Assembly (NCBI RefSeq): GCF_035046485.1
Contig: NC_085138.1
Location: 368,593,238 to 368,657,237, forward strand
Direction of reading: 5' to 3'
Length of the DNA stretch: 64,000 nt
Source: Aedes albopictus
Lineage: Eukaryota > Arthropoda > Insecta > Diptera > Culicidae
Position numbers and translations under genes: made by a program. Each line of letters begins with the position of its first letter. Positions within the stretch are counted from its first letter, which is position 1. The notes beneath the pieces are model-generated. The model had not been told where the DNA came from and did not search any database. It worked only from the letters and a program-made list of their open reading frames with translations. Shown one piece after another: positions 45,857 through 58,263 of the stretch.

Positions 45857-46767
45857 ATTTTGTTTTTCTAGCAGTCCTTCTTATATCCTCAATAAGTTTT
45901 GAAAACATCATTTCAATTCAAGAAAAAGAAAAATATGAGTTTTTCATGCGTCCTTTTTAAAAGTAAAGTGAGAAAAATGGATATGTGGTGATGCAAAAAA
46001 GTAAATGATTCACGAAATCTAGGGCATGGAAAAATTCAAACATATCGAATCAAAAATGAAATGTGTTATCCTGCAATTCTGTACACGTCTAGATACTGTC
46101 TGAATATCACCGTGTACGAAAAAAAAAGAATCAACTTACTGACGCAGAAAATGCCCAAAACATGACCCTCTGCCTAAATGTTTAATTTCTGAATCAAAAT
46201 TCTTTCAGCACAGCAATTAATGAAAATCTTTTGAATCGAGCCTTGTATATAGTCATACCATTCTATATTGTCACATAATTGATTTCATTTTTACTTTTTT
46301 TTTAATATTTATCTTACAATCGATTCGCGTTTTTTTTTGTTATTGAGTTTTGCATCATCTTCTGTGGTATGCGAGACTCTCATGGTGTAAAACTTTTACC
46401 ATTTTTTTAAAAACCATATTTATTTAAAAATTTCACTCAAAAATGGTTTCCTTAAAACTGAAAAATATTTTCCACCTGAAAAAAAATCAGGAGATACCTT
46501 GACCCTTCCGCTAACTGTGTACGAAAACCGATTTAAAAAAAAAGCTTCGTTATTTAATAAAGAATCAAAAACCAAAAAGTGAGGAAATGCTTCCAGTTTC
46601 GCCATAAGACTGAAAACTTGAAATCTGTTTTTTAATATGCTCAGCTCAAAATCGTCCAAATGGTCACTTACACCCCTTTGCATTGGGCCCCTCAATTGTT
46701 GTGGTAATGGGAGTTCAGCATTGAAATTGAAACAAGTTTGTATTTAAGTTTTATCCATAAACCTATT
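45857..46767. other. AT-rich, old repeat remnants only
   Basis: 46430-46620 is a diverged relative of 37400-37600; no gene. Confidence 0.4.
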
Positions 46768-47085
46768 TTAACCGTTATGTGGCCGACAGGGGACCCGGGT
46801 ACCGTAAACCGGGATCAAATTGATCTTCGGGTCGAAATTGATCAGACGTTTTTCAGTTAGGTTGAGCATATTTTACATAGTTTCTTTTTATGTATTGTGC
46901 TGTTGGAAACAGATACTTTGCGATATTTGCATCAAAACTATTTAGAGTATACTTTATCCAATGAAAAAACGTCTGATCAATTTCAACCCGGAGATCAATT
47001 TGACCCCGTTTTACGGTACCCAGCCCCCATTTAAAAAGCACGGTGTAGAAAAAAGCAAAAATTTTGTCGGACACATAACGGTTAA
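46768..47085. mobile_element. TTAA-flanked MITE (second copy) split by a nested MITE
   Basis: TTAA at 46768-46771 and 47082-47085 with CCGTTATGTGGCCGACA ends; inverse copy of 2588-2688. Interrupted at its GGGTACC by the element at 46802-47016. Confidence 0.75.
46802..47016. mobile_element. 215-bp MITE with TA duplication, nested
   Basis: TA at 46800-46801 and 47017-47018. Ends CCGTAAAMCGGGRTCAAATT run inverted for about 53 bp. The copy at 2588-2688 provides the empty site (GGGTACCCAG), proving a 2-bp TA duplication. Confidence 0.8.
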
Positions 47086-47527
47086 GCAATTATTTTCCTT
47101 TTTTTATGTTTTTTTTTTTTTAATTTTTTTTAACTAAGCTATTCTATTGTTGTGGATCCCATAAGTATCCAATGTGATGCGTAACAATAGGAAGCAAAGT
47201 TCAATTTTGCCTCCATAATAGGAACAGTGTACCTTTTCTTGGTGCATGTGATTTCTAATCGGAGACTAAGATAAATGGTAGTTTTTTTTTACTTTATCAA
47301 GTAAATGGAGTTAAACAACTACTGACTCGAAACGATTTTTTTTATTAAAAGATAGGATAATTTTAATGAAATTGACTTACTAATATTTCCCCCATAATAA
47401 GCACATTTATCCTATCCAGGGAAATAAAAATATTGACCATGAATTTTGAGAAAGCATTTGAATATATAGAGTTTCTAATAATTTGTGTAACAATGTTTTG
47501 AAAGTTTGGCCATTTTCATTCCATCTC

Positions 47528-47800
47528 ATTTTCTCTTTTGTCACTTTGGTCATTGACTCGTCAAAGGAGGGGGATGATAAATAATAACTGTATTTGATGA
47601 AAAATCACCCAAACAATTAGGCAAAATCGTCAAACTCATCGGGTTTGTTAAGAAATTTTCTCGACGACTCTAATTTCACTTTAAATTTTTTAGATTATTT
47701 CAATAAATTATTTATTTGTATCGCCCCTCAAAATGTCGAATTCCTACAAAAAATTTCCGAGGTGACATTAGAGAAAATCGAAATTTGTGTCAGTCTTATT
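47528..47800 (+). repeat. ~290-bp dispersed repeat, diverged copy
   Basis: Shares TTCTCTTTTGTCAC, GATAAATAATAA, CAAACAATTNGGCAAAATC and GAAAATCGAAATTTGTGTCAG with 59229-59521 and (inverted) 49624-49914. Confidence 0.6.
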
Positions 47801-48158
47801 TGTGTACAAATCACTGGGCATCAAAACTTATTTCCTACGACAGAATTATGCGGAATTAGAATGCAGTTTTAAGTAGGCATATGACAGAATTTCAGGCAAA
47901 ACATGCTCTTATGGCTCAAGTAACCAGCATTCAATCATCAGCAATCATCAATTATTCAAAAGCAGTTTTCTTGCTTAAAATCATTGAAAATCGTTTCACT
48001 GTTACCCGGATGGTAACAAGAGTGCAGCGATAAAATTTTACTAACATTGGTTGAGATGTCAGCGAGAAAACTGATTTTGAGTTTTTGCCGATCAATGATG
48101 GTTTGTTTCCTCTTAAATAACAAAAAGATATTGTTTGTGCATTTTCCGTTTTTTTAAG
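47801..48158. other. No feature recognised
   Basis: Unremarkable AT-rich sequence before the 2-kb element. Confidence 0.35.
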
Positions 48159-48182
48159 TACCGTCGTGCGGGGCTTCTTTTT

Positions 48183-48478
48183 ACACAGAAAAAAAATGTA
48201 ATTAAAATTAAGCGAGAAATCATGCACATAAAGGGAATGCTAGAGTTAGTGCACTTTTACATGAGATATAATGTAAAATTACATCACCATCGTGTAAATT
48301 TCCGCCAACCATCGCGTAAACTATCATGGACTCCAACCGGTTACGCGACTATTAGCGGAAATTTACACGATCGGAACGTAATTTTACATGATATCTCATG
48401 TAAATATGCACTAACTCTAGCATTCCCTTTATGTGCATGATTTCTCGCTGAATTTTACATGAATATTTTTTTCTGTGT
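48183..48478. mobile_element. 296-bp near-complete palindrome with ACACAGAAAAAAA ends
   Basis: Arms about 140 bp each (for example GGAATGCTAGAGTTAGTGCA at 48235 and its complement at 48408). Inserted just inside the left end of the 2-kb element. Target duplication unclear. Confidence 0.7.
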
Positions 48479-48781
48479 ACACTTTTTCGTGGTTTTTCAG
48501 CTTTATGACACTAGAACTCCCAGAGTAGTGAATGGATTTCCACAACTTTTACTTATAATAATCGTGAGTATGTATGTAGGATGTATGCAAAATTTGAAAG
48601 TCCATCAATTAACAAAAAAGTTGTTCATACACCAATCGGACACATCTCATACAGAACCGGATGGGGGCTACTTTGAACATTTTTATCTATAACAAAACTA
48701 CACTTCAAATTCCAGGGTTATTTAGAAAACTACTTTGTACCAATACTGTAGTATACTATATCAGACATGATTTCAATAATT

Positions 48782-49447
48782 ACACAGCGTAACAAAAAAT
48801 TACTTTTTGTCTGTCTCAAGAGCAAACTTATGTGTCTCCGAAGGATTTTGGGCCGCTGAATCCGAATCCGAGCTCAGATTTGCTCTAACACGTCACAATT
48901 TTGAACTATACCTCAATTTATAGGGCAAAATATGCGATTTTGGGCTTTTTTGACAGCAAGTCATTAAGAAAGGAAATATTTTTTTTAAGCAATCAAAAGG
49001 TTAATTGGTCAATTAACATCTAAATTAACGACTCATGCTAAATATTTCGTTTTACCTAATCAAATTTGATAGTTTTAAGCGATTTATGTTAGGTGCGATG
49101 TTTCCCATACAAGTCACCCACCAAAAGTTGCATGCAAGTTTTCATACTAACATAAAATGCTTAAATCTATCAAATTTGATTAGGTAAAACGAAATATTTT
49201 GCATGAGTCGTTAATTTAGATGTTAATTGACCAATTAACCTTTTGATTGCTTGCAATTAATATTTCCTTGCTTAATGGCTTGCTTTTAAAAAAGCCCAAA
49301 ATCGCATATTTTGCACTCTAAATTGAGGTATAGCTCAAAATTGTGACGTGATGGAGCAAATCTGAGCCCGGATTCGGATTCAGCGGCCCAAAATCCTTCG
49401 GAGACACATAAGTTTGCTCTTGAGACAAAAAAAATGTTGCGCTGTGT
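48782..49447. mobile_element. 666-bp palindromic element with ACACAGCGYAAC ends
   Basis: Arms of about 300 bp (48782-49080 and 49150-49447) match with scattered substitutions and small indels around a spacer of about 70 bp. Segments include GGATTTTGGGCCGCTGAATC and TTAATTGGTCAATTAACATC with complements. No coding frame. Confidence 0.8.
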
Positions 49448-49623
49448 GTTATTTGCGTTTTTCGATGGTTCCGTTGTACTTTTGGTATTATGAGCAGCGT
49501 GATATTGCTATATAGATAGCCTTAAAAAAGGGGCCATCAATCCTTTATTTAGGTGAAACGGTCATTTATTATGTATAACGATACAAATATTCGATTGTAT
49601 ATGCTGAGTTGATACATTTTGAA

Positions 49624-49914
49624 TAAGGCTGACACAAATTTCGATTTTCTCTTATGTCACCGCCCCCTCGGAAAATTTTGGTCGAAATTCAACATTTTGA
49701 AGGGGGGCACCAATAAATTATTCAAGAAATTTTAAAATTTTAAGGTGAAATTGGAGTTGCATAGAAAATTTCGTAACAAATCCGATGAGTTTATAGATTT
49801 TGCCGAATTGTTTGGGTATTTCTTCATCAAATACATTTATTATTTATTGTCCTCCCCCTTAGCGAGCCAACGAGTATTGTGACAAAAGAAGAAAATTAGA
49901 TTTGTTCCGGCCTA
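49624..49914 (-). repeat. ~290-bp dispersed repeat, inverse copy
   Basis: Almost identical to 59229-59521 in reverse orientation; contains CCCCCTCGGAAAATTTTGG. Confidence 0.75.
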
Positions 49915-50200
49915 AATTGATCAACCCTTTGAAATTTATAAACTGTAGAAACAATGCTTACAGACCAAATGGTCTGATACGTTATGTATATTTCATTGCT
50001 TTATTCGATGTTTTTTCACGTCCTTAAAAGAAAAAAACGGTCTGTTTGAAAAATTATTTCAACCAAATGGAGGAAATCTATTGCTTCATAATAGCCCCAA
50101 AGACATCAAACAGATTTGAACCATATTTTGAATTAAAAAAATCCATATTCAAAAGTGTCCAAAGTAGCCCGCATGTCAAAAGTAGCCCCGCACGACGGTA

Positions 50201-51398
50201 ATCGAAAAAATAGTGAACTTTTTTCAAAACATGGAATTTGGAGGAAGCCGTAAAGATATTGCAGTAGATCTTCAGAGTACTTTACTGCAAGTAGTCTAAA
50301 AAACTCATTGTAGTACAGTACTGTACAAAAAATGAAAAATTGTTACATTCATGAACACCATTTCATCAAATCTGTGATGCAGGACAATTTTCTTTAAAGT
50401 TGTCTAACAGTAAAGCTGCTGATATCATAATCATGATTCTGTCCATCGGGTGAGCAAAAGGCATACGTGGTTCAAAACTATCAGAGCACCATGGCACCAA
50501 TTTGAAAAATAAGTTCTTTCTCACATTTGTTTAAAGTCGTTCTACTAAATAAAAGTCTCTCAAATTTCCATTAAAAGCTGTTAAAAATTAAAAAAAGTGA
50601 TTGGTTTAACCAGGATATTTTAATCCTTTTATATATTTTATTTCCCGTAGGAGTGAACTCAGACCCATTCAGTTCTCAGTAAAATTATTTTAAATTCTTC
50701 GGAAATCCTATCAATAATTGTGATTGGAAAATCTCAGTTTATTTTTTATATTTATTTTTTTTTTCAATCCATCTCAATTAGTTACTTCCTAATGTTTAAG
50801 TGTTTTTTTTTCCGGGAGTCATCCAAGAAACTTTCGACGGCCCACCGATCCACCACCGAAGGTAATTTAAAAAAGTTCTATGCTGATGAACTTTTTAAAA
50901 ACTACCGCTGGAATTGAGAAGTAAAAAAAATAAGAAGACGAAAAAAGCCTCAATTAGGAAAAAAAATACATTAACTTCAAAAATGGATGAAATAATGCAA
51001 CAAAAAATAAACACACGATCAATCTACAGTATAGTAGATAGTTTAGAGTCTGATAGTATTGAAATGAGCAAAATCATCATCCCGCCCCTGCTAGCCAATG
51101 GTCTTTCAGATTCCCCTCTGAGACTGGCGCCCTGTGCAGGAATCTACGTAGTTAACTACGCGCCACAGCTTTGATAACTATACATACAACATTTCACCTT
51201 AAAGTATACTAATTGATAATTGATCATTTGTTTGCAATGATTATTTCTAATAAATTAATCATAACAAAGTCTAAGTTTGGCATTTAACCTCATAGTGGTG
51301 TAGTTTTACGAATTAAAATCATCCTAACTAACACCTATTCATGAAATAGACTAGAAAAGCATCTTAGAACCACCATAAAATCAAAATGAAAGGTATAA
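50201..51398. other. No gene supported
   Basis: Two short plus-strand frames (50720-50917; 50914-51174, basic N-terminus then IIIPPLLANGLSDSPLRLAP) overlap but have no recognisable domain. Possibly remnants of a transposon protein. Confidence 0.3.
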
Positions 51399-51675
51399 GG
51401 TTTTATCACAGACAAACAGACGTAACACCTTGAACGATTTTCATGGAAATCCATCGCCCAGTTCACACTACCATCATCTGGTGGAAAAGTTGCATGAATC
51501 ATTGTGTTGTGCAATATCGTCAACAGAGGCGCTAGTGTGAAACGTCAAACGCATAGGAATACGATGCGCGCACCTCTGGTTGTGAAAGCCACAAATATGA
51601 AAATTTAAAATGAACGTTAAAAGCGTGATCGATGGAAATTTCGCAAGTGTTACGTCTGTTTGTCTGTGGTTTTAT
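51399..51675. mobile_element. 260-bp hAT-like MITE with GGTTTTAT target duplication
   Basis: GGTTTTAT at 51399-51406 and 51668-51675 flank ends CACAGACAAACAGACGTAAC (left) and the complement at right. An 8-bp duplication suggests a hAT transposase; one unpaired C at 51407 leaves the left border ambiguous by a base. Confidence 0.75.
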
Positions 51676-52049
51676 GGTAGTTTTCAAAACCTCTACAAGA
51701 CTAATTGGTCATCAAAATTTTACCTTAGATATTTCTGCAGTTATTGGCTACATTGACTACAGATATCTGATATCCATACACTTTTAAGCGTTTATCGTGG
51801 TACGCAATGTCCTTCGTGGGTATCGTTAGCTCATAGTATATCTTTATTTACATAGTTCTACTTTTCGAATTCTGCAAATGACTCGTTATGAAATAGGTTT
51901 AATAATTTCTGGAATTTTGAGTCGCTTGTCGAAGTCTATAGTTCTGTTGATGCAATTGCCTTAGCTCTAACAAGATCCTGGTCAAACTGACACATCTATA
52001 CATATAAAAATGAGTTTGAATTCACGTTGAGGCAACAAAACTCACGAAC
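51676..52049. other. No feature recognised
   Basis: Mixed AT-rich sequence. Confidence 0.35.
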
Positions 52050-52265
52050 GGATGAACCATCTTCTTCTTCTTCATGGCTCTACGTCCCCACTGGGACTTG
52101 GCTTGCCTCTCTTCAACTTAGTGTTCTTTGAGCACTTTCATAGTTATTAATTAAAGGGCTTCCTTTGCCTGCCATTGCATGAATTTGTATATGAACGGGA
52201 ATCGAACCCGCCGTCTCCGGATTGGCGAACCATAGCCTTAACCACTAGGCTAACTGGAGACCCAT
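52050..52265 (-). mobile_element. tRNA-derived SINE
   Basis: On the minus strand: A box TAGCCTAGTGG (52252-52242) and B box GGGTTCGATTCCC (52209-52197) in a tRNA-like head, followed by a body ending with AAGTCCCAGTGGGGACGTAG and a GAAGAAGAAG tail at 52075-52062. Body shared with 9643-9795. Confidence 0.75.
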
Positions 52266-53699
52266 CAGCATGATTGTTGCAAGGTTCGGCCTATCTTCAG
52301 GGTGATTATGTTTATATGTAGAAAAACTTACAGAAATTAACCACTAAAGTAGAAAAATGGGAAAATACTAAAGTATGTATGCGCTGGGAGAATGTCAAAA
52401 CGATCGCAATAAAATCAATCTTCTAGAGTGTGGTGCAAAATGAGCTCAACAATTGTCAAACACAAAGTGACAGCACAACGTTTCCTATAAAGTTTTAAAA
52501 ATTGTGAGTTCAAGTTGTATGTTGCAAATTTGTCATTTTTAATTTAATTATTCAACTGAATTTAATGAATTCAATGAATGAATGAAAGTATAGGCAAACA
52601 TTGACATTCTACGCATAATTGTCCCATGTACATAGGGATTCCCATTTGTCATAAGCCAATCAAGCGTAGAAAAGCAGAAAATGTAATAATACATTCAACA
52701 TTTTTCATAAAAAATATATAACATTGTGGAAATACGAGCTGGTGGCTCGTCTTTTTTTTATCTGGATTGAAAATGTGTCACTAGCTGGAAAAGTTTGAGA
52801 GCTCCTGTCTAACAGTGTTATTGTGATACAAACTGTTGAACTCGATAGTACGAGAAATTCCTGGGGTGTTCACATATCTTGCCTTTAGAACTCTGACAAA
52901 AATTTTGAGATTCTGGGCTCATTTTCAAGGGAATCTTCTTTAGAAGCTCTACAAAAATGGATTACTGTAAACTTACTGTGTTGGCTTTTCCAAAAAGGAA
53001 ATCATCAATTCGATTTTTCTCGTCAGAGATCCATATCTTGACTAGATATCCCAAGTAACAATCATGCCTTGAAGGTTTATTCATGTTTTATCCTGGTTTT
53101 ATACGAGCATGTCAAAAAGCTAGTTGTTCTAAACTAGTTTTATGTGGTAGTTATTTACTTTGAACCTTTTGCGTTCCATAAAACTATCATATAACTTCTG
53201 CTATAAACATCTTCAGTTAAGGACTTGCAAGTAGACATGAATTGGTTTTATCGCTTGTTATATACCATTTCAATAAAACTTGCATTTGCGGTTGTTGTCG
53301 GAGAGATTTTTTTTGTAAACAAATACACAAAACTGTGAGGCAATGCATAAAACCAACAAAAGATTTCGTGGACGTAACATAAACCAAAAAAATGCTGTGA
53401 TAAAACCGCTAGTTCTATCATGAGCTCGGTTATGACTACCTCAGGAAGGTTAGCCCTATTGGAGGAATCATCAGGAACACAGAGTTTTATCAGAAAAATA
53501 TGTCGCCCAGCCGGGATAATTTATGTAAGTACTCAATTTTATGATTACACGAACAGCTTAAGATCAAATTAAACCATATAACACGTTTTCGTCATTGTAT
53601 TTTGTCAGAAAAATTACATTATGTCTTTTAAACTCCGCTGTGTTGAAAAAACCTTTTTTTGCAATTTGGCATTATAAAATTCATATAATACTTGCCGTT
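52266..53699. other. No gene recognised
   Basis: AT-rich; a few weak inverted segments but no clear element. Confidence 0.35.
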
Positions 53700-53727
53700 T
53701 CAATATCCTAACGGCCTACTTTTCCGT

Positions 53728-53803
53728 ACTATCCAAACAAATGCATTATGGTTCATAATGCATCTCATTTGGGTAGCATTATGATTCATAATGCATTTGT
53801 TTG
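53728..53803. repeat. Short palindromic repeat around CAAATGCATTATG
   Basis: CAAACAAATGCATTATGGTTC and its complement ATTCATAATGCATTTGTTTG lie about 40 bp apart, with CATAATGC repeats between. Confidence 0.6.
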
Positions 53804-53964
53804 ATTGACAACCTGTGTTACCACAGTAAGAGCTTGAAAAACTGTGACGGTAATAGCACGGCTTGCTTGATTCAGATTTCGTGATGGAGCACATGGTCGT
53901 TCCCATTCAACCACCGAGAAGCACAATGATACTGATGGAAATGATCATATTCTAGTGAACAATT

Positions 53965-54125
53965 TTGGTCATTGCAAAAAATGTTGTATGCAACTCGTTG
54001 CAAAACTCGATTTTTACAGCACTCTTCGTATTTATCCAACTCGGCAAGCCTCGTTGGATAAATGTACGACTCGTGCTGTAAAAATCATCATTTTGCAACT
54101 CGTTGCATAAATAACTATTTTGCAC
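53965..54125. mobile_element. ~155-bp foldback MITE
   Basis: GCAACTCGTTGCAAAA at the left and TTTTGCAACTCGTTGC at the right, with inner TTTTTACAGCAC / GTGCTGTAAAAA and ATTTATCCAAC / GTTGGATAAAT. Confidence 0.65.
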
Positions 54126-54624
54126 CCAATTCCACCGAGTAAATTAAATACATTTAACTTCTAAATTATGCATAGTTTGTATGGCGCACTTAGTTTTTGT
54201 CATGATCACAGTCACATTCACCACAAATTTTCCGTGGCATGTCTCCTGACACGTATTAAATAGGAAAACAAATCTGAATTCCATATCTGCATCTTTCCAA
54301 TTGATGGCTGGATAAACAACCAAGCATAATTTATTCTGACGATCGAACATTGAGAGTGAAAAATAATCAAAACAATTATTTGACAAGTCAGAAGATGGTT
54401 TTATTTAGAAGATTGATAAAACTATGATACAACCCGAAATCCTAAGCCGGTTTGCATACGAAGTCCTGTAGACCCTAATAAGACTGGGCCAACTAGCCAG
54501 AACGTGGGCTTATTGAGGCATACAAGAACTCGAGAGCATTTTCAAGTCGGCATCAATGGTTTTATGTTTAGGATTTTTGAATCGCTAAAAAACTTTGATA
54601 AAATTAAAATTGTTACTTGGGATG
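54126..54624. other. No feature recognised
   Basis: No repeats or frames of note. Confidence 0.35.
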
Positions 54625-54730
54625 TTCACATTTTAGAAAATGTCTCGAATCCCAACGGTCTTAACTTCTGGTCAAATTGTCAGCTTGATTGATAAAGATT
54701 TCGATGTGCTTCAAGTCGATTTGGTAGTTT
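54625..54730 (+). repeat. Dispersed repeat shared with 62450-62585
   Basis: Both contain AATGTCTCGAATCCCA, ACTTCTGGTCAAA and GATTTCGATGTGCTTCAAGT; the right-hand copy has about 25 extra bases. Confidence 0.65.
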
Positions 54731-55249
54731 CAACCTAGGAGCCCTGGACGAACACGACAGTAAACAATTGTGTAGATCCGTCAATCCGTTCTCTAACCAT
54801 ACAAAGGCATACAAAAACTATTCCACTTCTATTTATATAATTTGGTCAACCATTTCCACCATCTGATATAATGGAAATCTGCATTCGTAGCAATAATCTG
54901 TTGTGTTGAGATGCTCCAAATTCTAACTTCCTATTGCATCTCTTTGTGAGTCAAAAATGACCCTAATTTCGAAAATCGGGCATCGATCCTACAGTCTTCA
55001 ACAAAATTCGCAAAAAGTCCAACGATACAAACCGCACGAGCCTTGCAAATTTTTTCCAACATCAGCAGATCAGCAAAAGCAATATCAATCCATCAATTAC
55101 CATCTTTGCACAAACCTTGTTGGCCCCAAAACATATCTCAAATCCTGACAGGACCTCTCATCACATGTAACAGCTTATCTCCCGAGAGATGAATCAATCT
55201 TGTGAAAAATAAAGGAAAAATCTCAACTCTCATACCTCCGGCCCTCGCA
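54731..55249. other. No feature recognised
   Basis: Unremarkable sequence before the GC-richer island. Confidence 0.35.
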
Positions 55250-55996
55250 GACAACCGGTCACCCGGTGACAAGTTAACACGCCACATTGTGGCTCCATTC
55301 AGCAAAGCACCATCCCTCGATCCTCCCCCGTTTCACCCAGCATTCCACCAAGCAAACAAAACCAATCACTTCACTCAATTAGTCCGCTACGCTTCCACGC
55401 GACACCGACTGCCGGGCAGCAGCCCGAATCGTTCCGGTTAACTCAATCTCAATTTATGGGGGCCCGGACGACCGTGCTTATAACGAAACGAAACAACTCC
55501 GACCACGACGACGATGACGATGACCTGATCGATCGATCTCAATCCGCCGCCGTCTTCGTCGTCGTAGCCAGTCGAATGCATCGGAATCAGCACGAAAGAA
55601 AGCAATCCCAAAACATAAACCAAAAAAAAATATGTTTTGAAAATCCAGCACCAGCAGCAGACGCCAGATCCGGCGTTGCGACTTTTTGCCTGATTTTTTT
55701 GGATTGCTTCGGACACCAAGAGACGACGACGGCGGCGACTTGTGCTTGCTAGGGCGAGAGCGAGAGGTTTTGCTCTTATGCTAAACAGGGCAGGTGTTTT
55801 TCGATGCGGCGCGTTTTTTCCCTCAGCCGGCCAGGTGACTCGATCAACCGTCGATCAGCCTGCCGATTTTATAATTTCATAGCTCTTCCAGTCAGAAACC
55901 CATCGAGGAAGCAATTCCGGAGGTACCGGCATAGCTTTACACACGTCTACGCAGCAGCGATCTCTCCTGCGGAGACCTCGAAACCTTGATCCTCAC

Positions 55997-56741
55997 CTTG
56001 CCCTGTGTACGATGCTGGTGACGTCCGGTCCTCCTGGAACTGCTCGATGACGGGAAGCCGGTGATGGTGGTCAAGGTTGATCACAAATTCTACGGGTGTC
56101 CTTCCTGCTGTTCAAAAAGCTACGAACGTTTCACTGTGGTACCGGTCTTTCGCTGTATTCCTTGTTTTAACGATCACTTCACAGCACCCACTCCTCACAC
56201 GATAACTTCCTCCAAAATCCTTCTAACCAACAGTTACAGCCTCGATCCAGTTTCACCAAAATATCACTTCCAAATCCAAAACCGAAACGCACCTTACGCC
56301 GAGATTCGTTACGGGCACCGAGATCGTCTTCGCAAAACACCTGTCGCGCGATTACTTCTCCGCAGCACCACCGATCGTCGTCAGATTTCTTCGAATCCTA
56401 AACCGACAATCCCGATCTTCATCTTCTCTCTTTCCCCGTGCACCAGAAACACACAACAGGACGAAATCCTCAGCCGATCGGTCCAACAAAATCGGCACCA
56501 CACGATAATAAAACAAAAAAAAAGTTTCAAGATTTCTTCGATCACCGCCGAGAACCATGAAAAAGAACGTCCGCTCGATTGGGTGCTTCGCACCTGACTG
56601 ATCCCAACGGCGGTGTCGATCGTCGCCAGCAAGGGTTTTTCTTTCGCCGTACGTACGAGTATGGACCATGTGGTTGTTGAGAGTGTATGCGATGCGCGCG
56701 CGCTCCCCAATCACCATAACCCAAACTCAAAATCCAACCTG
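55997..56741 (-). other. Candidate senseless 5' UTR exon
   Basis: From the predicted start to a donor GGCAAG/GTGAGG at 55997/55996. Open frames across the stretch on both strands are not conserved-looking. The surrounding 55250-57130 island has balanced composition, CGACGACG runs and no recognisable transposon, unlike its flanks. Splicing to the acceptor at 43080 would make a 12.9 kb first intron. Speculative. Confidence 0.3.
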
Positions 56742-56766
56742 GCGATGGCACAGCACAGGTAAAAGG

Positions 56767-56772
56767 TATATA
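56767..56772 (-). promoter_or_regulatory. Candidate TATA box for a minus-strand transcript (possible senseless promoter)
   Basis: CTATATACC read on the minus strand inside a GC-richer island (55250-57130), predicting a start near 56741. It lies 13.7 kb upstream of the first coding exon. The assignment to senseless is inference from strand and position; no clear Inr is seen. Confidence 0.35.
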
Positions 56773-57404
56773 GAGATTTCCCTCCGATCCGAGTGCTGGC
56801 TTGCTTGCAAGAAGGAGATTCATTCTGGGATGAAGAGAATCAAAAAGAGTGAGAAACAATGCAAGGAGATACAGAGAGAGAGCGCGAAAGAAGGCACGCG
56901 AGTTCAATGAATGGACGCAAGGCTTTTCGTTTATGCTGAGAATTTGAACCCGCGCGCGCGGCGAACCGCGGACGCGGTTTCCAAGGGAAAGGTAAAAATC
57001 GTGAAATGAGAGTGAACCCTCTTCGTGGTCGGTTGTAGAGAAGGACAATCGAAGGTATGGGAAATACATAGTAGGATTGTAGCTATAGGTGTCGGGGCAA
57101 GAAGATGGAGGGTGCGTATTATACGATTTATCTAAATGTGGCATTTGGTGATTTTTCGATAATCATGGTAATCGTGGGATATCGTGTCAGTTGGAGTTAA
57201 TAATAAATTGAAAGTTCTTGTCTTGCTTGAAATTCGATTAAAATACATTGCTTTAAAAAAACGTTTTGTCAAAACATAAAATTCAGGCATATTTATCGTC
57301 TACCTTCTGATCAAAATCTCTAGTTTCAACAATTTTTTTTGAGTATTTGTAACTGAAGTTACAGGTGCAACTAGTGCTCTTTCGCTGTATTACGAATAAG
57401 GTTT

Positions 57405-58080
57405 GTACTTAATCCACTGAAACGCCTTGAAGCCACTTGGACAACCTACACGAAACCCCCGTATGCTTCCCTTAGGCTCTACTGAAGTCTACAAACCCCC
57501 TGAAGTCTACTTGAAGGCATTTAAACCTTTGAAGCCCCGGTAGACTTCTCTCAAAACTTACTAATGCCTCTGAAACCAACCTAAACCTCTCGAAATGACA
57601 TTAGTTGTATGAATATTGCGTAACTCACCGGAACAATCCGTTCCCAGCCATCTTAGCAAACTACAGTAGAATCACTTGACATGATACGGGACCTCGCGAT
57701 GCAGGCAGCTTGCTCCGCTAAGTTCCATTTCTCAATAAGATACTTGCTATCATCAACGATTGCTAGGGGAAGGACACCAAAGGGGAATGTCACCTAATCT
57801 TTGTTCACACCCCACAACTTGCTTCAAAACATCTAATTGTAGTTGTGAAATAGAAAACACACACTTTCGTCTCACTGTGAGAACTGTAAATCATAGGTAC
57901 TCCGATACTGAATCGAACCGAGATATATAAATCAGAACCTTATAGTCAGTACACTGCACAAGACGTATATTTATCATCATCCGGAAAACAGTATTTTTCT
58001 CGTTCATAACACTCATAAGCCCTCCGGAGACTTCCTTTAACACTACTGAAGTCTCCTGAAATCTCCCGAAACCAAATGCA
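57405..58080. repeat. CCTGAAAC-type minisatellite, two blocks
   Basis: 57405-57605 and 58013-58075 hold CCCTGAAGTCTRC and CTCCTGAAATCTCC units. The 407 bp between (57606-58012) show nothing recognisable and may be an insertion. Confidence 0.5.
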
Positions 58081-58130
58081 TCAAGGGCGGACGGGACGGT
58101 CGGGGAAATATCCGCCATTGCTCTGTTGCT

Positions 58131-58263
58131 ACTAAGATGGTAATCTCAGATTCTACTTCATATTTTGCAACAAAAACCTATCACTGTGTGTGCTCACTTG
58201 GAGTGCATATGCTGATTGTTTTTCAGCATCTTCAGTGCGATAGAACTCGAGATTACCATCTTC
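58131..58263. mobile_element. ~133-bp foldback
   Basis: AAGATGGTAATCTCAGATTCTA at the left against TAGAACTCGAGATTACCATCTT at the right. Confidence 0.5.

Larger units (their letters stand above)
48159..50200. mobile_element. 2.0-kb TA-flanked element with CCGTCGTGCGGGGC ends, heavily nested
   Basis: TA at 48159-48160 and 50199-50200 bracket perfect inverted CCGTCGTGCGGGGC. The continuation GGGGCTACTTTTGA recurs internally at 48664 and 50160-50187. Nested inside are a 296-bp palindrome, a 666-bp palindrome and a 290-bp dispersed repeat, leaving about 0.8 kb of own sequence without a frame. Confidence 0.65.

Noticed and set aside
50720..51174. Two-frame coding gene
   Set aside because: Short, lysine-rich, overlapping frames with no motif, splice pattern or conservation that I can see.
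56061..57144. Frames of 178 (+) and 200 (-) codons
   Set aside because: Overlapping on opposite strands in a GC-balanced promoter-like island, without recognisable domains; better explained as 5' UTR or flank.
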